A DNA stretch of 64,000 nucleotides from assembly GCA_016702745.1 (NCBI GenBank), contig JADJDJ010000004.1, positions 310,001 through 374,000 of the forward strand, in the 5' to 3' direction. Below, piece by piece: positions 56,361 through 64,000 of the stretch (positions are counted from its first letter, which is position 1; each line of letters begins with the position of its first letter). This stretch comes from Chitinophagaceae bacterium (lineage in GTDB: Bacteria; Bacteroidota; Bacteroidia; Chitinophagales; Chitinophagaceae). A program made the position numbers and the translations under genes. Below the pieces are notes generated by a model, which ran no database searches, had not been told where the DNA came from, and saw only the letters and a program-made list of their open reading frames with translations.

Positions 56361-57889
56361 ATGAATAAAAAGATTCAATCAGCGCTTATTTCTGTTTTCT
56401 ACAAAGACGGACTGGATAATATTGTAAAAGAACTGTCTGCACTCGGTATTACGATTTATTCCACCGGTGGCACACAAAGTTTTATTGAAGGACTGGGAAT
56501 CGCTGTAACCCCTGTGGAATCACTCACTTCCTATCCCAGTATTCTGGGCGGCCGGGTAAAAACCTTACACCCTTCTGTATTTGGCGGTATCCTTGGCAAA
56601 AGAAGTGATGCCACCCACCTGCAGGAAATGAAGGAATTTAATATTCCTGAAATTGATTTAGTGATCGTGGATCTCTATCCCTTTGAAGAAACCGTGGCCA
56701 GCACCAGTGATGAGAAAGCAATTATTGAAAAGATTGATATTGGTGGCCCCTCCATGATCCGGGCAGCTGCCAAAAATTTCAGCGATGTGGTTGTGGTAGC
56801 TGCTAAAAAAGATTATGCCAGTCTGGAAAACCTGCTGAAAGAACAAAAAGGAACAACCACGCTCGAACAAAGAAAACATTTTGCGTTTAAAGCCTTTGAA
56901 GTGGTGGGGCATTATGATGTGGCCATCGCAAAATATTTCAGTCAAAGCCAGGAGGTATCTGAATACTTCCTTGAATCTGCCACCCCCTCTCATTCCCTCC
57001 GCTATGCAGAAAATCCACATCAGGCCGGTCGTTTTTACGGACCATTGGAAAAACTGTTCAGCCAGTTAAACGGAAAAGAACTTTCCTATAATAATTTAGT
57101 GGATGTGGATGCCGCCCTTCAACTGATCAGTGACCTGAACGGTTTGAACGAAACGGTTTCCTTTGCCATCATCAAACACAGTAATGTTTGCGGCACGGCA
57201 CAAAGAGCTACCGTTGATCAGGCCTGGGAAGCGGCACTCGCCGGTGATCCGGAAAGTGCTTTGGCGGCGTACTCGTGACCAATGGTACCATCAATGAAGC
57301 CACTGCAAAAGCCATCAACGAAATTTTCTTTGAAGTATTGATCGCTCCTGCTTTTGATGAAGCGGCGCTGCAATTGCTGAAATCCAAAAAGAACCGGATC
57401 TTACTGCAAAGTCTGGCCCTTCCTGAAAACAGGGTACAATTTAAATCCATCCTCAACGGTATACTGATTCAACAACCCGATGCAGGAAATTATACTGAAT
57501 GGAAAGAATCCGGCGGAAGAGATACCAGTGCCACCGAAAAAGATGACCTGGTATTTGCCAACCTGATCTGCAAACACCTGAAATCAAATGCTATTGCCCT
57601 TGTAAAAAACAGGCAACTGATTGGCAAAGGCTGCGGACAAACCAGCCGGATTGATTCGCTTCGTCAGGCGATTGAAAAAGCAAGACAGTTTGGGGTTGGA
57701 CTGGAAGGAGCCGTGATGGCCAGTGATGCTTTTTTTCCCTTTGACGATTGTGTGAAGATGGGACATGAAGCCGGTATCGCTGCTTATATTCAACCTGGAG
57801 GTTCTATCAGGGACAATGATTCGATTAACTACTGTAAAGCAAATAACCTGGCGATGGTGATCACGGGGATGCGCCATTTCAGGCATTAA
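56361..57889 (+). CDS. purH: Bifunctional AICAR transformylase/IMP cyclohydrolase (one frameshift)
   Basis: Last two steps of purine synthesis. The ATG at 56361 gives MNKKIQSALISVFYKDGLDN and the cyclohydrolase (STGGTQSFIEGLGIAVTPVE, GRVKTLHPSVFGGIL). The frame slips at the T3 run 57260-57262 (one T short, restoring PESAFGGVLVTNGTI), after which the transformylase half carries RDTSATEKDDLVFANLICKH and ends GMRHFRH. Corrected length about 509 residues, the family norm. The start at 56304 adds 19 unconserved residues. Confidence 0.95.
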
Positions 57890-57921
57890 ACATTAAATCG
57901 GCCGCCGGGGGCGGAAGGGAC

Positions 57922-58935
57922 ATGAATATCTTTGATTTTCACAGGACCATTCTGAATACGTCTGCTGATTACTTAAAAAAATTAGCGGTCTTTAATCCCC
58001 TGACCATTCACAAGAAAGGAACCCGCTCCAAAGCCATTTTTGCCCTCGCCCTGGTTTGCTTTTTATGGGGTACTACCTGGATCGCCTCCAAAGAAGGAGT
58101 AAAACATATGCCGGCCCTGCAGCTGGCCAGCATCCGGCAACTGATAGCAGGTGTTTTATATGTAGGCTTCTTCCTTTATAAAAAAATTCCACTTCCCAAA
58201 GGCAAAGAATGGAGACCGGTTTTAGTACTCAGCTTCCTGAATTTTATCATGAGTAATGGGTTGAGCACACTCGCCTTGCGTTATGAAATCACGGCCGGAC
58301 TGGGCGCCATCATTGGTGCCATCTTCCCTTTATGGATTGTAGTGATCGGGCTATTTGTCTCAAAAGAAAAAATGCCAACCAAGGCCGTGATCGGAATGAT
58401 GCTGGGCTTTGCCGGTGTTTGTGTTATTTTCTACGATCACCTGACAGATTTTCTCGACCCAAAATTCCAGTTGGGAATCATTTTCTCTATTATCGCTACC
58501 TGGACCTGGGCTATTGCTACACTCTATACCAAACAACAGGCTGCCAGTTATAATCCTTATTTCAGTCTGGGTTTACAAATGCTGATATCCGGTATTTGTC
58601 TCAGTGGTTTTAACGCAGCCACCGGTACCGCTGTTCCCTTATCGGCCATCCCCTGGCAATCATGGGCAGCAATAGCTTACCTGATCATCTTTGGTTCATT
58701 GATTGCCTTTGTTTGTTATTTATATGCCTTGCAGAATCTGCCTACAGAACAAGCCTCTCTTTACGCCTATGTGAATCCCATTGTAGCCGTGCTTTGCGGC
58801 TGGGTGATATTTGGAGAAAAAGTCAACGGCTTTATCATCATTGGCGGATTAGTAACATTATTGGGTGTGTACCTGGTGAACAGGGCTTTCAAGACCGTTC
58901 CCACACCGGAACAACCCGAGGCAGAGGGTGTTTAA
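57922..58935 (+). CDS. EamA/DMT-family transporter
   Basis: Drug/metabolite transporter, 337 residues, about 10 membrane helices in two EamA repeats (FALALVCFLWGTTWIASKEG near residue 38; GIIFSIIATWTWAIATLYTK near 190). A 36-residue cytoplasmic start precedes the first helix. Substrate unknown. Its stop overlaps that of the convergent deacetylase-like gene (TTAA at 58932-58935). Confidence 0.9.
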   Translation: MNIFDFHRTILNTSADYLKKLAVFNPLTIHKKGTRSKAIFALALVCFLWGTTWIASKEGVKHMPALQLASIRQLIAGVLYVGFFLYKKIPLPKGKEWRPVLVLSFLNFIMSNGLSTLALRYEITAGLGAIIGAIFPLWIVVIGLFVSKEKMPTKAVIGMMLGFAGVCVIFYDHLTDFLDPKFQLGIIFSIIATWTWAIATLYTKQQAASYNPYFSLGLQMLISGICLSGFNAATGTAVPLSAIPWQSWAAIAYLIIFGSLIAFVCYLYALQNLPTEQASLYAYVNPIVAVLCGWVIFGEKVNGFIIIGGLVTLLGVYLVNRAFKTVPTPEQPEAEGV

Positions 58936-60233
58936 GTGGCGGCTTCCCTCGTGAATTGTGCATAGACTTCCCTCCAGCCGGCAAATAGCGGAGCTGTCCC
59001 TAAAAATGTATTGTGCCAGATCGTGATCAGGGTCCCCTCCACCCTTTTCAATTCATTGAAGTAGTAATGCATTTCGTCCAGGGCCTGTAAAGCGGTATAT
59101 TTTTGTTCGAAGAAGGAATTCGCTTCCATATAACAAAACGGATGCAAGAGCAAGGGCGTCTGTTCTTCCTTTTCCAGATCATACCAGTAACAGGCATTAC
59201 TGTAAGAAGCCCTAAAACCATTCACAGATCCATAACCCATGGAATAATCTTCACGGATACCGGCTTCCAGTAAATGCCGGTAAGTGATGGGGAGCTTCAT
59301 CCGGATATAATGCTGACGTGAGTTTGTAATTTTCAGCCCCGAAATTTTTTCCAGTCTTTCTTTCTCCTCTTGCAGCATGGCTTTTTCATCTCCGCTCTGC
59401 CAGGAGGGATGTAAACCGATTTTATATTTCACGGCATGCTTATGGATCAGGGTCTGCATGGCCGTCTGCGAAGGCAGGATCTGCTTATCATACCGGCCAT
59501 TCTTTTTCCCCACCAGAAAAAAATACAGCGGAGATAATTGATAGGGCCGGTGCAGGTCATCTATCCAGCTATACGAATCAAAAGGATCTACCTGTTTTCC
59601 ATCCAGTACTTTTCTTCGCTGAGCATAATGGGCAAATTTACCTGTGAAAAGATCACGCAGGGCGGCCCCGGCGCTTCTTGTCCAGCTTTTATATTTAAAA
59701 GAATAAGCCTCATCAATATCATAGGTTGGCACCCATTGAAAATGTTTTATCGCCAGCATGGCGGAAGGAAATATTTTTTTCAGCAGCATTTTAAATTGCT
59801 GCATCCAACCATCCACAACCGGCCGGTTCAGAAATCCTTCCCGATAAGCCAGGGATTGGGTATGGTCATAACGGCCATAGATATCCACCTGATGCGACAG
59901 GTATTCTTCATAGCGGCTGATCAGGTAAAAGCTGGCGGCCAAAATATCAAAGGGAATATCCCCTTCGGTTTGGAAAAAAACCGGCAGCATTTGCCAATCG
60001 CTGCAAACAATTGTCTGCTCTCTGATGCCAGTTTCGAATAATAATGTATGTGGCTTGATCCAGCATTCATCCGGGGTTAGTCGCTCTTCACTATAGTTAA
60101 TCCGGATGGTATCGGCTGCGATAAATTCATCCCGGTCATGGGTCAGCCGTGCCGGTTCACCGGTCAGGAGCCTGCCGGTAAAATCGGCCATGTAGTGAAG
60201 CCGGTGACTATTAGTCGGACTATAAATAAGCAT
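58932..60233 (-). CDS. Polysaccharide deacetylase-like protein
   Basis: Likely carbohydrate deacetylase. The ATG at 60233 gives 433 residues: an N-terminal module of about 210 residues (MLIYSPTNSHRLHYMADFTG) and a deacetylase-like domain with YDIDEAYSF (near residue 180, putative metal Asp), HPSWQSGDE and GYGSVNGFRASYSN. Two of the usual metal-ligand motifs are recognisable, but the exact catalytic set is not clear. A longer reading frame reaches 60530 but would cover the divergent gene at 60273, so I chose 60233. The C-terminus shares TTAA with EamA. Confidence 0.8.
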   Translation of the reverse strand: MLIYSPTNSHRLHYMADFTGRLLTGEPARLTHDRDEFIAADTIRINYSEERLTPDECWIKPHTLLFETGIREQTIVCSDWQMLPVFFQTEGDIPFDILAASFYLISRYEEYLSHQVDIYGRYDHTQSLAYREGFLNRPVVDGWMQQFKMLLKKIFPSAMLAIKHFQWVPTYDIDEAYSFKYKSWTRSAGAALRDLFTGKFAHYAQRRKVLDGKQVDPFDSYSWIDDLHRPYQLSPLYFFLVGKKNGRYDKQILPSQTAMQTLIHKHAVKYKIGLHPSWQSGDEKAMLQEEKERLEKISGLKITNSRQHYIRMKLPITYRHLLEAGIREDYSMGYGSVNGFRASYSNACYWYDLEKEEQTPLLLHPFCYMEANSFFEQKYTALQALDEMHYYFNELKRVEGTLITIWHNTFLGTAPLFAGWREVYAQFTREAAT

Positions 60234-60272
60234 GATCCGTGAATTCTTGACAAACGAATATACTCCCTGTGC

Positions 60273-60695
60273 ATGAAAACGGAGCGGATGCATCCTTTTT
60301 CTGTTTTTGTCCGACTTTATGGGCATACAACCAAAACCCGTCTGAAACAGTTTACTGCGATAGGATTGATCTGCATTTTTGCCATGGCGCAAATGGCCCG
60401 TTATCTCCCCTACCTGGAATGCCGGGCTATGAACCTGGTGCGGCCTGCCAGTCAGGTCTGCGATTGTGAAAAACTGGCCGACGAGAACCTGAGTAATCTC
60501 CCCAACCCCAATCATAGCCCTTCTCATCACCTGATACGGATGGATGAGTTTTTTGAAATTTCAACTACACTATTGCAGCGTTTAATAACCAGTAGTAGTG
60601 TTTTTATATTGAGAAACGAGGCTGCGTGGTTAGAGGGGTATTATGAGGATGTGTGGAAGCCGCCGGATTTTGATGCTCAAAAAAGAGAGATTTAA
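60273..60695 (+). CDS. Hypothetical protein with one membrane helix
   Basis: Not recognised. The 140-residue product (an alternative start at 60288 gives MHPFSVFVRLYGH) has a membrane helix near residues 28-45 (FTAIGLICIFAMAQMARYL), then a Cys-rich stretch (LECRAMNLVRPASQVCDCEK) and a polar C-terminus. It is divergent from the deacetylase gene with a 39-bp gap, which suggests a shared regulatory region. The 3' end leads into a repeat-rich intergenic stretch. Confidence 0.6.
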   Translation: MKTERMHPFSVFVRLYGHTTKTRLKQFTAIGLICIFAMAQMARYLPYLECRAMNLVRPASQVCDCEKLADENLSNLPNPNHSPSHHLIRMDEFFEISTTLLQRLITSSSVFILRNEAAWLEGYYEDVWKPPDFDAQKREI

Positions 60696-61010
60696 CCGCA
60701 AAGACGCAAAGGCGCGAAGAAATGGGGGGGGGGGGGACTGGGGGGAATGGGGGCGGGTTTTTGGCCTTGGCGATCTTGGCGGGAAAATTTATTTGCGAGG
60801 AATTGAGGGTTTAAATGCGTAAAATAAAATAAGAACAACTTCCGGATGTTTAAAAAACAGCAGCTTCGAATTCTGTTCTCAAATTCGAATGATAAGCCGC
60901 GAAAATCCGCTCAATCCGCGTCATCCGCGTTCCCATTAATTTCTCGAAGAGAAAATTACTGCGGCCGCTCCATCATTCTCACTTATTTCTTTTCAACTTA
61001 AATCAAAACA
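60696..61010. repeat. Repeat-mosaic intergenic region with a 13-G tract
   Basis: No gene in these 315 bp. It begins with ACCGCAAAGACGCAAAGGCG (60695-60714), then a run of 13 G (60724-60736) and further G-rich text, then CCTTGGCGATCTTGGCGG (60764-60781), and later AATCCGCTCAATCCGCGTCA (60904-60923) with TCCGCGT repeated. Each is a type of dispersed motif common in Bacteroidota intergenic DNA. The last 50 bp run up to the thioredoxin-like gene. Confidence 0.6.
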
Positions 61011-61927
61011 ATGAACAATATATTCAAATGGCTGGTCATGGCATTGCCATTGACGGCTATCAAACAAAATACATCTGCACAAACAACTTCAGAAAAACCA
61101 GTAATCATCATGGGCGCCTGCAACCGGGACAGTCTGCAAAAAGCGCCATTCAGCAGCTGGTTCAACCCGGGTTTTGACCAATACAATCCCGATAAAAAAA
61201 TAACAGACCAATTACGAATTGAAAAAATGGAGAATATCCGGATCAAAGTATTCTTCGGAAGCTGGTGCGGCGACAGCAAGAGAGAAGTACCGAGGTTTTT
61301 AAAATTGCTGCAAAGCATTTCATTCCCTGAAAAAAGCTGGAAATGGTCGGACTGGGTGGCAGTGATTCACTTTACAAACAAAGTCCGGGTCATGAAGAAG
61401 CAGGCTTAGGTATATTCCGTGTACCTGTATTTATCATTTACCGGGATGGAAAAGAGATCAATCGAATCAATGAGTTTCCGGTTGTATCATTGGAAAGAGA
61501 TTTGCTGGATATCATCCTCAACAAAAATTACCACCCCAATTATCAATCACATAGCCTTATCAGAGAATGGCTGCAGGAGGAAACACTGACAGATGATAAT
61601 TCCAGTATCCGAGGACTGGCAGAACAATTAAGACATCGGCTGAGCGGAGAAAATGAGTTGAACAGTCTGGGTTATTTATTGCTGAAACAGGAGAAAAAGA
61701 CAGCTGCCTTACAAATCTTCCGGATCAACCACCTGCTCTATCCCGAATCGGCAAATACAGCTTCCAGTCTGGGAGAAGGTTATCTGGAAACAGGAAATGA
61801 TGCAAGAGCCAAAGATTTCCTTGAGAAATCTCTTCAACTGAACAAGGATCCACAAGCGATTAAACCGGTGCTGGAATTATTGTATAAGATTAAGGAGAAA
61901 GAGTGGACAAACGGGCAACGGAAGTGA
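61011..61927 (+). CDS. Secreted thioredoxin-like protein with C-terminal TPR (one frameshift)
   Basis: A signal peptide-like start (MNNIFKWLVMALPLTAIKQN) leads to a thioredoxin fold whose active site is FGSWCGDSKREVPRF, so Ser replaces the second Cys (CGDS). The frame slips at the A6 run 61330-61335 (one base short), restoring PEKKLEMVGLGGSD; the thioredoxin domain ends with RVPVFIIYRDGKEINR and TPR-like helices follow (residues 200-300, NSLGYLLLKQEKKTAALQIF, SSLGEGYLETGNDARAKDFL). Corrected length about 305 residues. Similar in active site to the protein at 33296-33832. Confidence 0.82.
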
Positions 61928-61989
61928 TCCTATTGAGTAAGTTGTTACAGACCATTAATCATCCTCCGGCTATAAACGGGGGATGATTA

Positions 61990-62122
61990 GAAACTATCTC
62001 AAAAGTCGTTTAACTAGGTGATGTCATGCCGGGCTTGACCCGGCATCTAATGGGAGGACGAATCCAAAGGAAGATACCGGGTCAAGCCCGGTACGACGTA
62101 AAGCGACTTTTGAGATAGTTTC
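61990..62122. mobile_element. MITE-like element with perfect 19-bp terminal inverted repeats
   Basis: GAAACTATCTCAAAAGTCG (61990-62008) and its exact reverse complement CGACTTTTGAGATAGTTTC (62104-62122) end a 133-bp block. The match goes on inward for 23 of 25 positions. Inside, GTCATGCCGGGCTTGACCCG (62033-62052, then GCATCT) pairs with AGATACCGGGTCAAGCCCGG (62072-62091, then TACGAC), 23 of 26 matching. Each arm also folds alone. No coding sequence. The right end touches the LutB stop codon, so the element may also end its transcript. No transposase nearby. Target-site duplication was not evident. Confidence 0.7.
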
Positions 62123-63498
62123 TATTTCGAAGCCTTCTCTTTCCAAAGCTGATTAAAAGATTTTTGCGGGAACTCCATCTTTCCCCTGCTGGCCGACCAG
62201 CCTTTGACCAGGGTATTCACCACCCAGTTCTTTGTTTTTCCTCCGGCCATATTCATCCATTTACGGTGGAGCATTCCCTGCTTCCACATTTTCCAGGCCA
62301 TTTTTTCAGCAAAAGGAGAATGCCCCTCCTGTACCGATTCATGGCGGTTTTCGAGCAGTAGTTCATGTAAATTGATTTTAACTGCGCAAACCTCGGTACA
62401 ATTACCGCATAAGGAAGAAGCATAACTCAGGTGCTTCCAATCACCCATATTATTTAACTGCGGGGTGATGACGGATCCAATCGGTCCGCTATAAGGTGCT
62501 GCGTAAGTGTGACCACCAATATTTTTATAAACCGGACAAGCATTCAAACAGGCACCACAGCGGATACAATACAGACTTTCTCTTTGTTTTTCATTGGCGA
62601 GTATATGGGTACGGCCATTATCCAGCAGGATCACATACATTTCATCCGGTCCATCCAGTTCACCGGCTTGCCGGGGTCCGGTAATCACTGTGTTATAAAC
62701 TGTAACTCTTTGCCCGGTACCAAATGTGGCCAGGAGCGGCCAGAAAAGTCCCAGATCATTTAATGTAGGAATTACTTTTTCAATCCCTGCTATCACAATA
62801 TGGGTGCGGGGCATGGAACAGCTGAGCCGGGCATTGCCTTCATTTTCTGTTACGGCTATACCACCGATATCAGCTATGATAAAATTGGCACCGGTGACAC
62901 CGATTTCTGCCTGCACATATTTTTCCCGCAAAAGTTTTCTGGCGGTAAGGGTTAATTCTTCCGGTGTGGCTTTGGGATCTGTACCCAGTTTTTCAGCAAA
63001 GAGTTTGGCCACATCTTCCTTGCTCTTGTGCATGGCCGGTGTTACAATATGATAGGGCGGCTCTCCATCCAGTTGCTGAATATATTCCCCCAGGTCGGTC
63101 TCCACACTTTCAATGCCGTTCTTTTCCAGAAAATCATTGAGATGAATTTCCTCGGTGACCATGCTCTTGCTCTTCACCAGGGTTTTACATTGCTTCTCTA
63201 CGCATATTTTTTGAATGGCATCCAAGGCCTGTTGGGCATCTTCTGCCCAAATCACTTTGGCCCCACGCCGGGTAATCATGGCTTCAAAGGTTTCCAGTTG
63301 CTGGTCGAGAGTTTCAATAGCCTTCCATTTGATGTTCTTGGCTTTTTCACGGGCCAGGTGTACATCCAGAAATTGCTCCTTACCTTTTGGCACTACAGCA
63401 TTGTATTTACCAATATTGAAATTGATTTTGCGGCGATGTTCTTTGTCCGCCGCCTTCACCGTGCTTTTCGCTATAAATGCCGCAGCTTTTTCCTTCAT
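62122..63498 (-). CDS. LutB/LldF-type iron-sulfur protein
   Basis: Fe-S subunit of the lactate-oxidation LutABC system or a relative. The 458-residue product has the LUD-type N-terminal domain (residues 60-300), then two 4Fe-4S sites: CIRCGACLNACPVYKNIG (near residues 307-324) and CGNCTEVCAVKINLHELL (near residues 360-377), both with CxxCxxxC patterns, and a C-terminal helical end. LutA and LutC partners are not adjacent; a LUD protein is at 37627-38262. It overlaps the upstream DUF3109 gene by 4 bp and its stop touches the MITE-like element. Confidence 0.92.
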   Translation of the reverse strand: MKEKAAAFIAKSTVKAADKEHRRKINFNIGKYNAVVPKGKEQFLDVHLAREKAKNIKWKAIETLDQQLETFEAMITRRGAKVIWAEDAQQALDAIQKICVEKQCKTLVKSKSMVTEEIHLNDFLEKNGIESVETDLGEYIQQLDGEPPYHIVTPAMHKSKEDVAKLFAEKLGTDPKATPEELTLTARKLLREKYVQAEIGVTGANFIIADIGGIAVTENEGNARLSCSMPRTHIVIAGIEKVIPTLNDLGLFWPLLATFGTGQRVTVYNTVITGPRQAGELDGPDEMYVILLDNGRTHILANEKQRESLYCIRCGACLNACPVYKNIGGHTYAAPYSGPIGSVITPQLNNMGDWKHLSYASSLCGNCTEVCAVKINLHELLLENRHESVQEGHSPFAEKMAWKMWKQGMLHRKWMNMAGGKTKNWVVNTLVKGWSASRGKMEFPQKSFNQLWKEKASK

Positions 63499-64000
63499 TT
63501 CTCCGTAGTTGCTTTTTTTCCGGCTTTCATTTTAGCTACCTTATCCAATGCTTCGTAAAAGGCTTCCCCGTATTTTCTGATCAGGGGTTCTTTTAAAAAT
63601 TCGTAGGTGGTGACTTTGAGCTTTTTGCCCAGAGAACAGGCTGGTTTGCAAAGGGTGGGTCTTGCTTCATAATTCATACGATCGTAACCGCCTTTTTTTG
63701 CTTTTTCAATGATGATGGGAAAGAGATGACAGCTGATTGGTTTTTTCCAGGGAATGACACCGGCATAATAAGCCTGTTCATAAGCGCATTTGATCATCCC
63801 GGTCTGATCGCGGGTGGCATATACACAAAGTTCATTATCGGAGGGAAGGGTGGGTGTAACCCAGCCAAATTCCCGGTGAAATACATATTTCCCTTTTTTT
63901 TCCACCTCGGCAATACCGGCTGCAGATAAATAGGGTTTTACTTTCTCCACCATTTCCTCGATGATCTTTAATTCTCCATCTTCCAGCGGGGCGCCGGCAT
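63495..64000 (-). CDS. DUF3109 family protein (5' end beyond window)
   Basis: Unknown function; DUF3109 proteins often carry Cys-ligated metal sites. In the window are 168 residues reading from the right edge as AGAPLEDGELKIIEEMVEKV, then KPYLSAAGIAEVEKKG, NELCVYATRDQTGMIKCAYE, KPISCHLFPIIIEK and RPTLCKPACSLGKK; the family usually has a Cys-rich start (CKGACC) before AGAPLE, which lies outside. Five or more Cys residues are present, probably Fe-S or Zn ligands. The stop overlaps the LutB start codon (ATGA), so the pair is translationally coupled. Confidence 0.87.
   Translation of the reverse strand, partial: AGAPLEDGELKIIEEMVEKVKPYLSAAGIAEVEKKGKYVFHREFGWVTPTLPSDNELCVYATRDQTGMIKCAYEQAYYAGVIPWKKPISCHLFPIIIEKAKKGGYDRMNYEARPTLCKPACSLGKKLKVTTYEFLKEPLIRKYGEAFYEALDKVAKMKAGKKATTEK

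Noticed and set aside
60234..60530. N-terminal extension of the deacetylase-like gene
   Set aside because: It would lie over the divergent gene at 60273-60695, and its residues show no domain. The start at 60233 gives a natural module.
5328..61927. Extensive pseudogene formation (reductive genome evolution)
   Set aside because: The hits are in essential genes (serS, ftsH, purD, carB, purH) and nearly always in base runs, with conserved sequence on both sides. Sequencing error is simpler.
62509..62763. Frame opposite LutB
   Set aside because: Antisense to the Fe-S cluster region; composition reflects the coding strand.
1..64000. CRISPR array, tRNA or rRNA genes, prophage, toxin-antitoxin or antiphage system
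   Set aside because: No regularly spaced direct repeats, no tRNA-like clover with CCA context, no rRNA text, no integrase or phage structural genes, and no recognisable defence genes are visible.

Overview
The window looks like chromosomal DNA from a member of the Bacteroidota, most likely the Chitinophagaceae or a close relative. The evidence is the TAnnTTTG promoter boxes, the lack of Shine-Dalgarno sequences, the gene families (DUF1501/DUF1800 pair, DUF5777 barrel, Bacteroidota-style ComEC without a lactamase domain, TlpA/DUF4369 lipoprotein) and the dispersed palindromic repeats seen between genes. It is mostly housekeeping DNA. I see no rRNA, tRNA, CRISPR array, prophage, transposase or biosynthetic cluster.

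Layout. 1-5.2 kb: rod-shape operon on the minus strand, mreB-mreC-mreD-mrdA-rodA (rodA runs off the left edge). 5.3-10.4 kb: an MFS transporter, a small outer-membrane-like protein, a secreted alpha/beta hydrolase, tryptophan 2,3-dioxygenase and purD. 10.5-17.1 kb: a peptide-uptake block with two tandem POT transporters, an OPT transporter and a TPR protein; the second POT and the OPT share a nearly identical upstream motif. 17.1-22.7 kb: DUF1501/DUF1800 pair, AlkB-type monooxygenase, a haem-binding lipoprotein, serS. 22.8-33.8 kb: cyclophilin, TlpA-like lipoprotein, gatB, a PDZ protein, an acetyltransferase, alaS, M23 peptidase, MerR regulator, a thioredoxin-like protein. 33.8-41.7 kb: MscS channel, a hypothetical propeller-like protein, lpxH, a lipoprotein, a GGCT-like protein, LUD protein, ftsH, rsfS, birA. 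41.8-48.9 kb: DUF5777, bcp, a large M23 protein, a lipoprotein, carB. 49-53.5 kb: a helical-repeat protein facing a 7TM-like/histidine kinase/LuxR-regulator operon, and an unknown conserved-looking protein. 53.6-64 kb: DinB, comEC, purH, EamA transporter, deacetylase-like protein, a thioredoxin-like TPR protein, LutB-like Fe-S protein and a DUF3109 protein that runs off the right edge.

The strongest unusual signal is technical. I count nineteen frameshifts in fifteen otherwise full-length genes (MFS, purD x3, DUF1501, serS, TlpA, mscS, the propeller-like protein, lpxH, ftsH x2, birA, carB x2, the response regulator, comEC, purH, the thioredoxin-TPR protein). Nearly all are repaired by adding or removing one base in a homopolymer or short base run, which points to uncorrected sequencing errors and not to gene decay. 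Two lesions differ: mreB has lost about 55-60 bases near its 5' end, and the PDZ protein has an in-frame TGA. I annotated all these genes over their full reconstructed span.

The strongest biological curiosities are a 133-bp element with 19-bp perfect terminal inverted repeats next to the LutB gene, the shared leader motif of two peptide transporters, repeats that start at stop codons, a tandem-repeat region before the helical-repeat protein, and the 7TM/kinase/regulator operon.
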